64,000 bases of DNA, from positions 31,746,936 through 31,810,935 of the forward strand of contig CM037597.1 of the NCBI GenBank assembly GCA_021018995.1. Reading direction: 5' to 3'. Numbering within the stretch: position 1 is the stretch's first letter; each line of letters opens with the position of its first letter. Of the stretch, positions 22,449 to 34,199 are shown piece after piece. Under the pieces are notes generated by a model. That model was not told the origin of the DNA. It searched no databases and saw only the letters and a program-made list of their open reading frames with translations. The stretch is from Chloranthus sessilifolius (lineage: Eukaryota; Streptophyta; Magnoliopsida; Chloranthales; Chloranthaceae). Made by a program: the position numbers and the translations under genes.

Positions 22449-22955
22449 TTGCCGCGGCAAGCTTTACAATTGCATGTTATCGAGATTTGTCACTACTTTT
22501 GGACCCCTTAAACGTTAGATTCAGAAATTGGTTCCTTTATGAAAGTTGTAGAGCTCGTTGTCCCCTTTCCAAAGCATCAAGCATCGTGTCAATCCTAGTT
22601 AGGGATCAAAAGATATGATTAAAATACCACACAGTGGTTTGAGTATACTATTGCCGCGGCAAGCTTTGCAGTTGCATGTTTCCACGACTTTTCACTATGT
22701 TTTGGCCCTTTAAACGTTAGATTTAGAACTTAGTTACTTCATAAAAGTTGTAGGTCTCGTTGTCTACTTTCCAACTCATTAAGAATCATGCCATTTGGAG
22801 TTCGGGGTCAAAAGATATGACCAACATACCACACAGTTGTTTGAGCATAGGGTTGCCGCGGCAACACATAATGCTTGCCGCGGCAAGAACCTTGCCGCGG
22901 CAACCCTTTGAGGTTGCCGCGGCAAGCCACTCAGCAGAGGGTCTTGCCGCGGCAA
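22449..22955. repeat. Seven perfect TTGCCGCGGCAA palindromes
   Basis: Copies start at 22449, 22651, 22853, 22875, 22892, 22914 and 22944. Each is a 12-bp perfect palindrome with two CpGs and a SacII core. The region between the first copies has a loose repeat of about 200 bp. Confidence 0.95.
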
Positions 22956-23051
22956 CCCCTTGAGGTTACCCTCTGCCGGCAGCTTGCAACTTGACGATCT
23001 TCTTCTTGGCTTTTTATACAGTGCTCCCCCCCTTTTTACTTATATATACTT

Positions 23052-23052
<1 letters not shown>

Positions 23053-23088
<36 letters not shown>
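23053..23088. repeat. (AT)n microsatellite
   Basis: TA dinucleotide run in the LTR of element E, repeated at 30886-30918 in the other LTR. A minus-strand TGTATAAAAAG near 23010-23020 could be the TATA box. Confidence 0.9.
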
Positions 23089-23089
<1 letters not shown>

Positions 23090-24076
23090 TTGTAGAAAGT
23101 CAACAGCTTTTCTACTATATATACTTGTATAAATCTGAAATTTGCACTCTAATATTTCTACATTTATATTGCTAGATTTCTGTTTCTGATGCAAATTTGA
23201 AGTGCAGCAATCTGCACTCAGTTTCAAATATTCATGTTGAATTCAGAGCTCGATTTCATTGTCAATTCTATGATGACCCTTTATTTTAAATGAGATCGAT
23301 AGCATACCTTTTGATGAAATTGTAGTATCCGTCAATTGAGGTTGTGTTTGTCGATCTAAAATCGGAGCAGACCTGAGAAGTCTTTATTGAATTGCAATAC
23401 TATTTGTTTGTTGATTGTTTTATAGATTTACCTCTGGTTTTTCAACAACCCAAGGGACGAAAGAAGTTTTGATTTATACTAAAGGTTATCGACCTTGCGT
23501 GCATGCTCCCGCGAGGTGACGCATTGAAGTTGTGTTCGAAATTTGCCATGCAAGTAGCTTACAAGCTACTTCGGGTAACTCTTTATGCCTAGCCAGTATA
23601 TCTAAGTAAAGGTATTACAGATAAAACAAAACAGGGAGGATTGCTTGTATGCATTTGCAAACATTTGTGTAAGTGTTTAGTGTTTTGTTTTCAGGTAAGA
23701 TACAACAAAAAATTTATCTAATAGCCTCCTTCTCTCTTCTTGGTTGGTTTTAGGCTACAGGCCCTTTGTTTATCTTAAGCTGGAATCTTGGCTATAATTC
23801 CATGCAAATACTCACACGGTTTTGGGTCTGTATAGGCAGATAAAACCAATCGATTTTGGCTTCATTGTAAAGTGTCGATACTACTGATTAGGTATAAGAA
23901 CCTAATTACTGATTAAATTTGTATTATTCTAATAAGACGGCTATGGCTAGTTTGAAGCCCAATGTCAAATGTCTTACTTTGTGCACAGATTTAACGGTTA
24001 GTTTAGTGAGGTCCTTACACGTGAGTGACCTAACCAAACTCTTACTACTACAGTGTTAATTCTGGGGATCGTTACA

Positions 24077-24092
24077 TTCTCCCCTATTTTAG
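24077..24092 (-). other. Polypurine tract of element E
   Basis: The minus strand reads AAAATAGGGGAGAA directly before the LTR start TGTAACGATCC. From here to 24498 the sequence is non-coding. Confidence 0.85.
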
Positions 24093-24498
24093 GAATTTTC
24101 GTCCTCGAAAATAATTCGGGACTATCTGGGTAACAGCTGAATGCCACAATCATGTATATAAATGGGGTAAGGCCTACACAACATGTGGTGTTTACTAACA
24201 ACATTTTTGCAATATTACTATTTAGTATTCAAATTATCTTGAATATTCTCAATATTTAATGTTATAAAATTTTATACTAGTATTATATTTTAATGCTAAA
24301 TACCAGCATGTTATTTCAAGTTATTTCGATCATGGTCCATAGGACTTAACTAATATATATTCAAATTGCCATAATTTCTTGTCTACTGGTGTAGGTGCAT
24401 TTATATTACATTATACTCTAAGCAATGGAAATTTATTTGACTAGTATAACTATAGTGTACATGGATTTGAAGTACGTACCTTATGTAAATAATCGAGG

Positions 24499-25542
24499 TT
24501 ACTGAGCACGGATATTAGCTTCGCGCTCCCAGGTAGCTTCATGCAACCCATGATTCTTCCATTGGATCAAAATGAGTGAAATACATTTTGTTCTCAAGAT
24601 TTGGTCTCTGTGATCCAATATCTGAGCTGACTCTTCAGTCACTGTTAACTCTTCCTGAATATCCAGTGGCTGGTAATTCAACACGTGGGTTGGAGCACAA
24701 ACGTACTTCCTTAGCATAGACATATGGAATGCATTGTGTATGCTGGATCATTGTGGAGGTAACGCAACTCGGTATACTACCTCACCAATTTTGCCCAAAA
24801 CTGGGAATGGTCTAACATAACGAGGACTTAACTTGCCTTGTTTGAGATCGCCATAACTCTTCTGCCGACTCTAGGCACTATTCAGTTGCTTACGAATGAC
24901 GTGTACAACCGCATTGGTATTTTCGATCAAGTCAGGGCTTAAAAGAAGATGTTTACCAGTGTCTTTCCAGTTAATCAGAGATTTACATTGGTGTCCATAC
25001 AGTGCCTCGAATGATGCCATACCGATGCTCCACTGGAAGCTGCTATTGTATGCAAAGTCGATCAGGGTAGGTGCTTATCCCATGATCCCTGAAATTTCAG
25101 CATACAGGCCTTTAACTACCTTTTTTCGTCTATCTGTCGTTCTGAGGATGAAATGCAGAACTGAATTCCAACTTGGAACTCATTCCTTCATGGAAATGCT
25201 GCCAGACGTGGGAGGTATATAACGGATCGGGATCTAACACTATACTCACTGGTATCCCATGTCGTCTGACTATCTTTCTTAGATAGACGTCGGCCAATTT
25301 CGACGCTTCAAGCCACTCCACCAAAACGCCTTCTTTAAGTCTTGATACTTCTTTGTGCTACCAGGATGAATGACATAGGCTGACTTATGAGCTTCGTCAA
25401 AAATTTCATGACGCAAAGCACTATCATTCGGTACACATACTTGGCCTCGAAATAATAAGGACCCATCGTCCTCAATCGAAAAGGCTGGTTGGAGCCCACA
25501 GAGTATTCCCTGTCTTATGGAAATAAGCTCTACATCATGCAT
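24499..25542 (-). pseudogene. Integrase and chromodomain of element E
   Basis: The segment 25542-25279 holds the histidine half of the zinc domain (EIFDEAHKSAYVIHPGSTKK, then FWWSGLK). It then jumps directly to the second half of the core (LADVYLRKIVRRHGIPVSIV, LDPDPLYTSHVW, AFHPQND), so the CxxC half of the zinc domain and the first catalytic Asp are deleted. From 25130 to 24730 the core C-terminal part survives only as frame-shifting fragments. The 74-codon ORF at 24723-24499 is the C-terminal chromodomain (MSMLRKYV, the conserved entry, then LILIQWKNHGLHEATWE with the aromatic WK and TWE residues). Chromodomains of this clade are thought to direct integration to particular chromatin. Confidence 0.9.
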
Positions 25543-25551
25543 CTGGAGTTC

Positions 25552-26110
25552 TCAGATCCTATCGAAGAGTATAGATCTGATCATTACTGTAGCAAGTAAA
25601 CCTCTAGTTGACATTGCTCGAAGAGTGGCACTCAATGATACAATGTCGTTGAGTAAGTTCCATCTTTGTAGCCGTGTCACAAAATGGGATAGCTGAGCGG
25701 ATGATTTTTGACTAAGCGCATTAGCTACTACATTGGCTTTGCCTGGATGGTACTGAAATAGAACAATCATAGTCCTTCAAGAACTCCATTCACCTTCTCT
25801 GCCTCTAATTCAAGTCTTGAAAATCTTGTTCGCATGCCTTAGTCCACTCGAATTTGACAGTCTTTCGAGTGAGCTATGTGAGTGGTCCAGCAAGCTTCAA
25901 AAACCCTTCAACAAATTGTCGGTAATATCCTACAAGATCTAGAAAGGTTCTGATCTCGGTTACTGTTTGTGGCTGCTTCCATTGCACTACAGCTTAAAAT
26001 TTTTTATGTTATTTTTTTTTCGCAGGATCTATGGTAATACCGGCTTCGGAAATTACATGACCAAAAAAACTAACTTGATTCAACCAGAAGTCGCAATTAC
26101 TGCATTTCAC
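25552..26110 (-). pseudogene. RT thumb and RNase H remnant of element E
   Basis: Reading from 26110: [18 protein letters not shown], then TFLDLVGYYRQFV and FEWTKACEQDFQ, the RT-RNase H connection. The sequence then jumps straight to the stretch before the tether (a RQRR-MEFLKDYDC motif, then YHPGKANVVANALSQKSSAQ at 25770-25552). The RNase H core of about 100 residues with its catalytic acids is therefore missing; the junction lies near 25815. Confidence 0.85.
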
Positions 26111-26116
26111 ATACAA

Positions 26117-26706
26117 CTAAGAATCTCTTAATGTCTGTAAAGCAAAACAGTGCTCTGCTTTCGTCTTTAAGTAGATGAGTATATCGTCGATAAAGACTAT
26201 GATACACTGATCTAGATAGGGCTTGAAGACTCGGTTCATCAAGTCCATCAATGCAGCAGGTGCATTGGTCAACCCAAGGGCATGACGAGAAACTCGTACT
26301 GACCGTAGCATGTTCACAAAGTTGTCTTCGAAATATCCTCAGCTTTCACCTTCATTTGGTGATAACCTGATCGTAGGTCAATTTTCGAAAAGAACTGCAC
26401 TCCTTGATCAAAGAGATCTTCAATTCGTGGGAGCGGATATCGATTCTTGATCGTCAGTTTATTGTGTTGACGGTAGTCAATGCAAATATGCATTGACCCA
26501 TCATTCTTCTTTACGAACAATACTGGTGCGTCCCACGGAGACACACTCGGTCTGATAAACCCTTTGCTAAGAAGCTCTTGCAACTGCTCCTTGAGTTCTT
26601 TCAACTCTGCTGGTGTCATTCGATAAGGCACCTTTGATACCTTCTCTATGCCCGGGGCTAAATCACTAGCGAATTCCACTTCCCTGCCAGGCAAAAATCC
26701 TGGCAA
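26117..26706 (-). pseudogene. Reverse transcriptase of element E
   Basis: Two overlapping open segments (26706-26314 and 26317-26117) joined by a frameshift encode most of the RT palm and fingers. Visible motifs: [44 protein letters not shown] with the first catalytic Asp, [17 protein letters not shown] and the catalytic box FIDDILIY. All three catalytic Asp are present, so the enzyme is broken by frameshift rather than by active-site loss. Confidence 0.93.
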
Positions 26707-27200
26707 CTTAGCAGGAAAGATATTAGGGAATTCACAGGCTATTGGTAATCTGCTTCTACAATCAATGCTCGCATGATGATTGGATAGCTAATTCATGCCA
26801 AGGATTACGACAACTCCTTACATATAAAGTAAATCGAGTAAGATTAATCAGCTACTGCTTCATAGTCGTCGTGACCTTAGATTACGACAATGATTGATCG
26901 ACATACCATGTTAGGAGTGACAGACTATTTAGTCGGGACTGACACGTCACAATAAAGTCGAGAGGTTCTGGGGTGGCTCCCAAGTTTCCTAACTTTTCAA
27001 CAAATTAGGTATAATAAAGGAATGTGTCAATCCAGGATCTACCAAAACTCGTGCTTCATACAATAAGTAGGCATCTTCTGGATACAATTACAAGATACCT
27101 AAGATATAGATTTACTATTGTTAGCTAAATTGTGTCTACTTCACAACCTATAAATTTATCATTTCTAAAACTAATGAAAAGGAAACAATATACTAGATGT
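26707..27200 (-). pseudogene. Protease remnant of element E
   Basis: A stop-rich stretch between gag and RT. The active-site region reads ARVLVDPGLTHSFI near 27045, where the usual motif is D-S/T-G; the residue after Asp is Pro. It ends with the linker [14 protein letters not shown] into RT. Confidence 0.7.
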
Positions 27201-27280
27201 ACACATATATAAATTATTTTCCTAGATGCACCTTTCTCATAAATAATTTAAATAACTTATAACTAAATAGTTCACATGCC

Positions 27281-27889
27281 TTAGATAATATCGTTGCTGG
27301 TTTGGGCATCTTGTGTCGTCTTTGATGTCATTCCCACCATCTCTGGGCAATCCTTAATCCAATGTCCCATCATACCACAACGAAAGCACGCCCCAGATGC
27401 TCTACGGCATTCGTCCATGCTATATGTCTTCCCACATTTTCCACAAAATGCTAACGGAATGGATGAAGAGGTGCATGAAGTTTGTGGAACTCCGAATGTT
27501 CCTGTTCTAGTAGGGTTCGAGTGACGGAATGACTCCGAAGGTGTAGATATAGTCGGTTTCGGATAAACACCTTGAGTAGGTTGCTGAGATTCGGGTGTCG
27601 TCTTTTTCGTTTTCGTCGTAGGGCAATCTTTTATCAGATGTCCTAGTCTGCCACATCTGAAACACTCACCTGTGGCCCACCTACATTTCCCCGTCTTGTG
27701 TTGTATTCTACACCGTGAGCATGGCCCAATGAGTGCGGGCAAATAAGTGCATACAGTGGGCTGCACTAGTGTCGTAAGTAACTCCGTCTGCTGGGCCATG
27801 GTTCTGACCATTGTCTCCAATAGTTGCCGAGTTTGTTCATGATCATCCCTCCTAGCATGCGCGATCCTAGCTCTTTTGCGAGGTGCCAT
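27281..27889 (-). CDS. Short gag of element E with two zinc knuckles
   Basis: A 202-codon open frame starting MAPRKRARIAHARRDD, like other Del/Tekay gag starts. After about 50 residues the capsid domain expected in this family (about 200 residues) is absent. Two CX2CX4HX4C knuckles follow: CFRCGRLGHLIKDC (about residues 76-89) and CFRCGMMGHWIKDC (about 168-181). Each is preceded by its own upstream Cys cluster (CSRCRIQHKTGKC and CGKCGKTYSMDEC), so the whole module of about 35 residues is present twice, separated by a Thr/Ser/Gln/Pro-rich linker. Full-length relatives usually have one such module. Without capsid it could not form normal particles. Confidence 0.85.
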   Translation of the reverse strand: MAPRKRARIAHARRDDHEQTRQLLETMVRTMAQQTELLTTLVQPTVCTYLPALIGPCSRCRIQHKTGKCRWATGECFRCGRLGHLIKDCPTTKTKKTTPESQQPTQGVYPKPTISTPSESFRHSNPTRTGTFGVPQTSCTSSSIPLAFCGKCGKTYSMDECRRASGACFRCGMMGHWIKDCPEMVGMTSKTTQDAQTSNDII

Positions 27890-28213
27890 ATTGATCTGTC
27901 ATAATGAAATAAATGTTCCAATTAATAATGATCGTGATCATCATTAGCCCATGACTTGACAACATTTACATCATAACTTGGATCCTAACGGCATACTTTG
28001 ATCCCTATTAACCGAGTACTTTAATCAAGCGTAGTCGTAAAGATCCACAACCTACGCTCTAATAGAACCTACTGCCATAGCCTTAAGTCCATCCTAAAGA
28101 CCTAAAGACCTAAAGACCTAAAGACCTAAAGCCTAGGCTCTAACACTGAAAGAACATCAGAAGTCTTACCATATATCCGTGCCAGAGTTAAGTCTCCAAA
28201 GACTTAACGCCGG

Positions 28214-28225
28214 GCTCTGATACCA
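28214..28225 (-). other. PBS of element E (initiator tRNA-Met)
   Basis: The minus strand reads TGGTATCAGAGC, the classic complement of plant initiator tRNA-Met, two nt from the LTR. The stretch 27890-28213 is the untranslated leader; it holds a short AAAGACCT repeat (28100-28130). Confidence 0.95.
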
Positions 28226-28928
28226 CCTGTAGCAGCCCTACTTTTCCCCTTCTCGTAAATGGGAAAGGTCGCGCCGTCAGATCACCTAACATGGTCCTGT
28301 CATATAAGGGCATCGTGTACAAAGTGTTACATATGCGGAAGCGAATTTAATTAACTCTGATACGAAGAAATATGGCAACAACTGATATCCATTCCTTTAT
28401 CTAAGCAGTAAATTGAACAGGAAATATAATAGAAACCTATACCTGAAGTAGTAAACTATCTTAATTCACACTGCTGTTTATACATATTTAATGTTTAAAA
28501 ACAAATCTCTATCTCTCCCAAAGATCTCAAGGAAAGAAGTCCTCAGTAGAACCTTCCTCCTAATCCTCCTCCTCAGACTGGTAGGTAGGATCAGCTTCAT
28601 GCTCAGGGTATTAGCAATATCTGCAGCTAAGACATAAAGTCGTAGGATGAGCTATCATCAAAGCTCAGTAGGGAAAATTAAAATACTAATTTATATGTTA
28701 GATTATCCATTCATGTCTAGATACAAAATAATACGAAACACATGTCATCTTATATTAGGTATATTCTAGCATCCATATATCCTAGCAGTATATAACAGAA
28801 CAAGCACTAAATCAGGCAATTATTGTATCATGCTGACAATGCTGACATATTCATACTGACAAGGAATCAGGCGAGCTCAATGAATCATGCTGAAACAAGA
28901 CATGTACAAGAACAAGAAATAAGAAAAT

Positions 28929-29063
28929 CAAGCTTCCGAGTTAGCGGGATCACTTGTCAAGCTCCCGAGTTAGCGGGATCACTTGGACGGGATATCAAGC
29001 TCCCGAGTTAGCGGGCTCACTTGGACGGGATATCAAGCTCCCGAGTTAGCGAGATCACTTGTT
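28929..29063. repeat. 38-bp tandem repeat, four units
   Basis: Same unit as 21047-21222, with one unit fewer. Confidence 0.92.
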
Positions 29064-30311
29064 TCAAGATGAATTAAAGACGTGTATATGACATCAAGGA
29101 TAATAGAACATGAACAATGCATACTAACATATATGCAACAACATCATGAACAGATATGATATAGCAAAACTGAACTAGTATCACTGAGTTAGCATAACTC
29201 TTCATATTCATGCGTTGAAACTGATCTTATCATCATTCGTACATAACTGATCGTATCATCATTTATAATCACACATCTAACTGAATTAGCCTAATAGTCC
29301 TACGGCACACTACTTGAATCCTTATCATGCATATTTATTCATCAAAACTTAACACGTGCATAGTCATGCAAAGGCATTTATCTAAACTAAAATTAGCATA
29401 ATCATTAATATTCATCTATTGAACTGAGCTAACTATTCATCAAAACTGGTCTAGCATCTTCATTCATTAGTCATACGTCAAATCTGACCTATATTTTCAT
29501 CATGATTTATAAATTCATCTATCTCTAGCCTTGATTATTATACATGATTATACATGAGCAATACATGATCATTATTAATCAGAACCATTCCTCTGAACTG
29601 ATAGAGTATTATTCTATTATCACTATATATTTGAGCATCATCCTTTACCCATAAATCAACACTGAATTCATTAGTATCATATCCATCCCAACTGACATGA
29701 GTTCATTATACAAACTGACATTATCACATGCATTTGTCATCAACAAAATTAATTGGCATCCTTATAAATCTCTAATTATCATTTAAAATTGCCTTTATAT
29801 TCAAAGATTATCATACTGACATATATTCATAAAATAATCCTATGTCGAGCTGAACTAGCATGATTCGAGCATCAAAATTCATGGTATAAACATATATGGC
29901 TTTGATCTTACTATCCTCATAGCTTAGTATTCCTCAGCAGAACTAGCATAACTAGCATATGGATTAAACTGACATAAGCATAATTATAATTTGCTAATCA
30001 GGAATGAATTCAAAAATAAAATATAAATTAACAATGTAAACTCCCTACCTTACACCAGGTTTACGTGTAACTAGTTTCCCGTACATGCTCGTCTTCAAGC
30101 AAACCCGTCATGTGTACCAAGTGGCACCTAGAAATGTCGTTCATAGGTTTAGTATTTTTAATTGTTTATTGGGTCAACATAGATCCCAAATATGGACCAT
30201 TTATGGTCCCAAGTCTCATGGTCAAACTCGGAAAGTCAACCCAGCACAAACCCCTGACAGAGGTGTCGCCAAGTGTGTTAGATGCAGGGTTGCCGTTGCA
30301 AGCAACATAGG

Positions 30312-30801
30312 TTGCCGCGGCAAGCTTTGCAGTTGCATGTTATCATAATTTGTCACTACTTTTTGACCCCTTAAACATTGGATTCAGAAATTGGTTCCTT
30401 CATGAAAGTTGTAGGGCCCGTTGTTCCCTTTCCAAAGCATCAAGAAATGTGTCAATCCAAGTTCAATATCAAAAGATATGATTAAAATATCACACCATGG
30501 TCTGAGTATACTGTTGCCGCAGCAAGCTTTGCAGTTGCATGTTGCCGCGACTTGTCACTACGTTTTGACCCTTTAAACGTTAGATTTAGAACTTAGTTAC
30601 TTCATAAAAGTTGTAGGTCTCGTTGTCTACTTTTCATCCTATTACAAATCGTGCCATTTGGAGTTTGGGGTCAAACGATATGATCAAAATACCACATAGT
30701 GGTTTGAGCATAGGGTTGCCGCGGCAACACATAATGCTTGCCGCGGTAAGCCACTCAGCAGAGTGTCTTGCCGCGGCAACCCCTTGAGGTTGCCGCGGCA
30801 A
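30312..30801. repeat. TTGCCGCGGCAA palindrome array (second LTR of E)
   Basis: Perfect copies start at 30312, 30716, 30768 and 30790. Degenerate copies lie near 30290, 30513 and 30736. Number and spacing differ from the sister LTR. Confidence 0.93.
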
Positions 30802-30883
30802 GCCTGGCTTGTTGGGCTTCAGCTGGTCTTCTTCTTGGCTTTTTTATCTGTTGTGCTCCCCCCCTTTTTGCTTATATATACTC

Positions 30884-30885
<2 letters not shown>

Positions 30886-30918
<33 letters not shown>
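30886..30918. repeat. (AT)n microsatellite
   Basis: Counterpart of 23053-23088. Confidence 0.9.
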
Positions 30919-30919
<1 letters not shown>

Positions 30920-31908
30920 TTGTATAAAGTCAACAGCTTTTCTACTATATATACTTGTATAAATCTGAAATCTGCACTCTAATATTTCTACATTTATATT
31001 GTTGGATTTCTGTTTCTGATGCAGATTTGAAGTGCAGCAATCTGCACTCAGTTTCAAATATTCATGTTGAATTCAGAGCTCGAGTTCATTGTCGTTTCTA
31101 TGATGACCCTTTATTTTAAATGAGATCGATAGCATACCTTTTGGTGAAATTGTAGTATCTGTCAATTGAGGTTGTGTTTGTCGATCTGAAACCGGAGCAG
31201 ACCTGAGAAGTCTTTATTGAATTGCAGTACTATTTGTTTGTTGATTTTTTTATAGATTTACCTCTGGTTTTCCAACAACCCAAGGGACGAAAGAAGTTTT
31301 GATTTATACTAAAGGTTATCGACCTTGCGTGCATGTTCCTGCGAGGTGACGCATTGAAGTCGTGTTCGAACTTCACCATGCAAGTAGCTTACAAGCTACT
31401 TCGGGTAACTCTTTATGCCTAGCCAGTATATCTATGTAAAGGTATTACAGATAAAACGAAACAGGGAGGATTGCTTGTATGCATTTGCAAACACTTGTGT
31501 AAGTGTTTAGTGTTTAGTTTTTAGGTAAGACAATACAACAAAAAATTTATCTAATAGCCTCCTTCGTTCTTCTTGGTTGGTTTTAGGCTACAGGCCCTTT
31601 GTTTATCTTAAGCTGGAATCTTGGCTATAATTCCATGCAAATACTCACACGGTTTTGGGTCTGTATAGGCAGATAAAACCAATCAATTTTGGCTTCAGTG
31701 TAAAGTGTCGATACTACTGATTAGGTATAAGAACCTAATCACTGATTAAATTTGTATTATTCTAATAAGACGGCTATGGCTAGTTTGAAGCCCAATGTCA
31801 AATGTCTTACTTTGTGCACAGATTTAACGGTTAGTTTAGTGAGGTCCTTACCGTGAGTGACCTAACCAAACTCTTACTACTACAGTGTTAATTCTAGGGA
31901 TCGTTACA

Positions 31909-33405
31909 AAACCACAACAAGCAACTCCTTTTCTGTCGTGGTGTAATTTAATTGAGCATCGGAAAGGGTTTTGCTTGCATAATAAATGACATGCAGAAAC
32001 CGATCTACTCTTGTCCCAAAGCTACGCCAATAGCATAATCGGATGCATCACACATGACTTCAAACGGAAGAGAGTAATAGGGGGTCTTGATGATAGGTGC
32101 GGTGGACAAAAGTTTTGATGAAACATCTATAGAAACCCGTATGGCCCAAAAAATAGGGAATTTGTTTAACTGATGACGAGGGAGGCAGATTCTCTATCAA
32201 ATCAACTTTGGCCTAGTCCACACATATCCCCCAATTGGAAACCACATGTCCCAACACTATACCTTCACGGACCATAAAGTTGCTTTTCTCCCAACTTTAG
32301 ACTAAGTTCTTTTCTTCACATCGTTCAAGGATGAGTTCCAAGTTATGGAGATAAGTATCAAAGGAAGTGCCAAAGACAGAGAAATCGTTCATGAAAACCT
32401 CCAAAAATTTATCCACAATGTTGGAGAAGATCAACATCATGCACCATTAAAATGTCATGGGTGCATTGCATAGTCCAAAGGGCATCCTTCGGTAAGTAAA
32501 GGTGTCGAAAGGGCATGTGAAAGTAGTCTTCTCTTAATCAACGGGAAACACGGGGTTTTGATTATATCCCGAGCATCCATCAAGAAAATAATAGTAATCT
32601 TGTCCCGCCAATTTCTCAAGGATCTCATCGATAAAAGGAAGTGAAAAATGGTCCTTGCAGGTCATGGTGTTAAGCTCGCGGTAATCAATACAAACTCTCC
32701 AACCCATGGTATCGCGTATAGCAACCATCTCCCTATCGGAACTAACCTTCACAGTGATACCAGATTTCTTTGGTACCACTTGAATGGGGTTGACCAACTT
32801 GTTATCCGATATCGGGTAGATAATTTCAGCATCTAAGATTTTACAACCTCTTTCATAACAACCTCTCTCATGTTGGGGTTAAGCTTCTATTGCATCTCCT
32901 GAGAAGGGCGAGAGTCCTCCTCTAAATGAATATAATGCATGCAAACGGATTGATCTATACCCCTTAAATCAGCAACCGACCACTCAATTGCTCTCTTATG
33001 AGTTTCCAGAACTTGAATGAGTTTCCCCTCTTGGGCACCCATGAGGGTAGCAGAAATAATAATCGGGAGAGAGTCACTTTGTCCAAAAAATGCATATTTG
33101 AGTGAAACAGGCAATTTTTTAAGCTCCAAAGATGGAGGCTCTTTGATCGATGGTTTGACTGCGTGACTACTAGAAGGCGGCAATGCTTCAAACTATGGAA
33201 TCCAAGGGGCTGAATTCATAGGTTTTGAGAAAGTTGACATATTGTTGATTTCCTCAAAAGATGACTCAATATCTAGCTCATCTAGCCCCAAATAAAATAT
33301 GGCTGATTCTAACGGGTCCTTAATCATTAGGGTCGGTAGTACTTCCTCATCACACTCATCAATAACATCCAGGAGGAAGCACTCCTCATCCAACTCTGAG
33401 GGCAA
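31909..33405 (-). pseudogene. Pol linker, RT and start of RNase H of element D
   Basis: The segment 33405-33193 is the acidic linker before RT typical of Athila pol (DEECFLLDVIDECDEE, then DPLESAIF). RT follows in pieces: 33183-32887, then 32797-32534 with VVPKKSGITV, WRVCIDYRELN, FSLPFIDEILEKLAGQ and FLDGCSGYNQ (first catalytic Asp present). Further on, the box normally read F-M-D-D reads F-M-N-D (32381-32395), so the second catalytic Asp is Asn. RNase H begins near 32085 with PFEVMCDASDYAIGVALGQ and reaches the TEKELL motif, where element E interrupts it at 31909. The gene is dead. Confidence 0.9.
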
Positions 33406-33580
33406 CTATTGGTCAACATTAAAAATATTGAGCTTGACCCTCATGTTACCAAACGACACCTCCATCACTCCGGTCCGACAATTAATCCAAGAATTGGCCG
33501 TAGCTAAGAAAGGACGACCAAGAATGATGGGTATGTTGTTAGTAGCATTACGATTTTACTGCATATCAAGCACTAAGAAG

Positions 33581-34150
33581 TCAAAAGGAAAAAAAAAAAT
33601 TATCGACTCCTACTAAAACATCCTCAATCACTCCTACTGGTTGCCTCTCCGACCGATCGGTTAACTGAAGAGTTACCGATGTCGGTTTAATTTCCCCCAA
33701 TTCGGGCTCCATGTAAACAGAGTAAGGGAGTAAGTTTACACTTGCTCCTAAATCTAGGAGAACCTTGTTGATAGTGTGGTTACCAATAACATAAGGAATA
33801 GTGGGTGCTCCCAAATCTTTCTGTTTTAGCGGGGTGGTGTTGTTCAGAATGGAACTCACTTGCTCGGTCAAAAAGACCTTTTTAGAAATGTGATATCGTG
33901 ATCTTATTTTTATGGTGCAAAGGTCTTTTATAAATTTAGCATAAGTGGAGACTTGTTTAATGGATCCAAAAGCGAGAGATTGATCTTCGCCTGTTTAAAG
34001 GCATCGATCATCTCTTCCATCCTCATTTTACTTTTATCGAAAGGAGAAGATTCACCCAAGGCTTGCTGAAATGGGGCTCTAGGGACATATGGTACCTCAG
34101 TTGAAGCCTTGGATGTTTCTTTCCTTCGACGAAAAAATTCATCGGGAGGG
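33581..34150 (-). pseudogene. Protease of element D
   Basis: From about 34150 the frame reads a KMRMEEMIDAFKQAKINLSL region, then the open 96-codon segment 33871-33581: TEQVSSILNNTTPLKQKDLG, then the active site LLDLGASVNLLPYSVY (D-L-G-A-S, the form usual in Athila retropepsins) and VGVIEDVLVGVDNFFF. These are the standard parts of a retropepsin-like aspartic protease between gag and RT. A stop after the final Phe-rich end separates it from the RT linker. Confidence 0.9.
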
Positions 34151-34199
34151 ACTTTTTGGGATAAATCTTTTTATTCATGCTCCTCCCCAACCGCAACTT

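Larger units (their letters stand above)
20348..24076 (-). repeat. 3' LTR of element E (3729 bp)
   Basis: Starts TGTAACAGCCCGAC and ends GGGATCGTTACA. Contains a 38-bp tandem repeat, an array of TTGCCGCGGCAA palindromes and an AT microsatellite. Confidence 0.96.
20348..31908 (-). mobile_element. Element E: Tekay/Del-type chromovirus with internal deletions
   Basis: 11,561 bp, with two 3.7-kb LTRs, an initiator-tRNA-Met PBS, a PPT and a perfect TSD AAACC (20343-20347 and 31909-31913). Gag, protease remnant, RT, integrase and chromodomain all read on the minus strand. The interior is only about 4.15 kb because the capsid part of gag, the RNase H core and the middle of integrase are missing. 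It sits inside the RNase H gene of element D. The two LTRs look nearly identical, so it is probably one of the younger insertions. Confidence 0.96.
28228..31908 (-). repeat. 5' LTR of element E (3681 bp)
   Basis: Partner of 20348-24076, colinear throughout. Differences are concentrated in the tandem and palindrome arrays. Confidence 0.96.

Noticed and set aside
22269..22618. ORFs of 80-115 codons in 22269-22618 and 30085-30348
   Set aside because: Both LTRs of E give related but shifting ORFs; no conserved domain, in LTR sequence opposite to the element.
21047..29063. CRISPR-like regular repeats (38-bp units; palindromes at intervals)
   Set aside because: Tandem units without unique spacers inside plant LTRs. 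No cas genes; not prokaryotic DNA.
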